DNA of 7,037 bases, taken from contig JASHYD010000251.1 of NCBI GenBank assembly GCA_030043175.1, positions 1 through 7,037 on the forward strand, given 5' to 3'. A model generated the notes under the pieces. It saw only the letters and a program-made list of their open reading frames with translations, was not told the DNA's origin and did no database searches. The position numbers were made by a program, and so were the translations under genes. Below are positions 6,801 through 7,037 of this stretch, one piece after another (position 1 is the first letter of the stretch; each line of letters starts with the position of its first letter). The DNA comes from Xanthobacteraceae bacterium. GTDB lineage: Bacteria > Pseudomonadota > Alphaproteobacteria > Rhizobiales > Xanthobacteraceae.

Positions 6801-7037
6801 ATGGCACAGACAGTCGGCAAGCTAACTGCACTGAAAGTCTCGCGATCTCTAGAGCCGGGCATGCACGCCGATGGCGCCGGGCTCTATTTGCAGGTAACAG
6901 GCGCAGGCGCCAAGTCATGGATCTATCGTTACCAGCGCGACGGCAAGGAACGCCAGATGGGACTCGGCTCGCTATCGACTGTGAGCCTTGCAGACGCTCG
7001 CCAGAAGGCCGCCGAGGCGCGCAAGTGGCGCGACCAG
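6801..7037 (+). CDS. P4-type tyrosine integrase, N-terminal part (runs off the window)
   Basis: The first 79 codons are present and the gene continues past the right edge. The visible part is the Arm-DNA-binding domain (DUF4102 type) found at the N-terminus of P4-like phage and genomic-island integrases. Marker stretches are LTALKV near residue 8, DGAGLYLQV at 24-32, SWIYRYQRDGKERQMGLG at 39-56 and VSLADARQKAAEAR at 61-74. The catalytic domain would lie beyond the edge. The ATG at 6801 is directly preceded by GGGGGTAGGA. Such integrases usually sit at one end of an island next to a tRNA attachment site, but no tRNA gene is visible in the window. It is probably the first gene of an island extending to the right, distinct from the middle insertion. 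Confidence 0.9.
   Translation, partial: MAQTVGKLTALKVSRSLEPGMHADGAGLYLQVTGAGAKSWIYRYQRDGKERQMGLGSLSTVSLADARQKAAEARKWRDQ

Overview
The window looks like chromosomal DNA from an alphaproteobacterium of the Bradyrhizobium/Rhodopseudomonas group. The basis is high GC, the close resemblance (from memory) of the ferredoxin and ferredoxin-NADP reductase to the R. palustris pair, and the style of the Hpt and coiled-coil proteins. No search could be run, so this placement is an inference.

Left part (1-1158): a short non-coding or remnant edge, then an Hpt-domain phosphotransfer protein (203-631) and a vertebrate/adrenodoxin-type [2Fe-2S] ferredoxin (838-1158). Both are intact.

Middle part (about 1159-4585): this looks like a scarred accessory insertion between the ferredoxin and its probable reductase. 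It begins with the last 48 codons of a c-type cytochrome that resembles the SoxD/sulfite dehydrogenase cytochrome subunit, with no haem-binding region. Then come the frameshifted C-terminal half of a tyrosine integrase (minus strand) and a frameshifted small zinc-ribbon protein (minus strand). Next are a cluster of inverted repeats, a 67-aa unknown ORF, a long gene-poor stretch, and an intact single-pass membrane protein whose coiled coil is built from 14-residue repeats (3245-4105). A 480-base spacer with several hairpins leads to the next gene.

Right part (4586-7037): an intact thioredoxin-reductase-like ferredoxin-NADP(+) reductase (4586-5614) is followed by a convergent spacer with a strong stem-loop. 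A minus-strand gene of the CnbZ / 2-aminomuconate deaminase-like family (5893-6681) starts at TTG. Diverging from it is the first 79 codons of a P4-type tyrosine integrase (6801 to the window edge), which marks the start of another mobile island.

Together, the reductase passes electrons from NADPH through FAD to the [2Fe-2S] ferredoxin, which would feed a P450, oxygenase or other acceptor not in this window. I found no clearly new defence or other multi-gene system. The items most worth checking are the insertion between ferredoxin and reductase, the cytochrome relic, the alternative hairpins at 2311-2380, and the repeat-built membrane protein.
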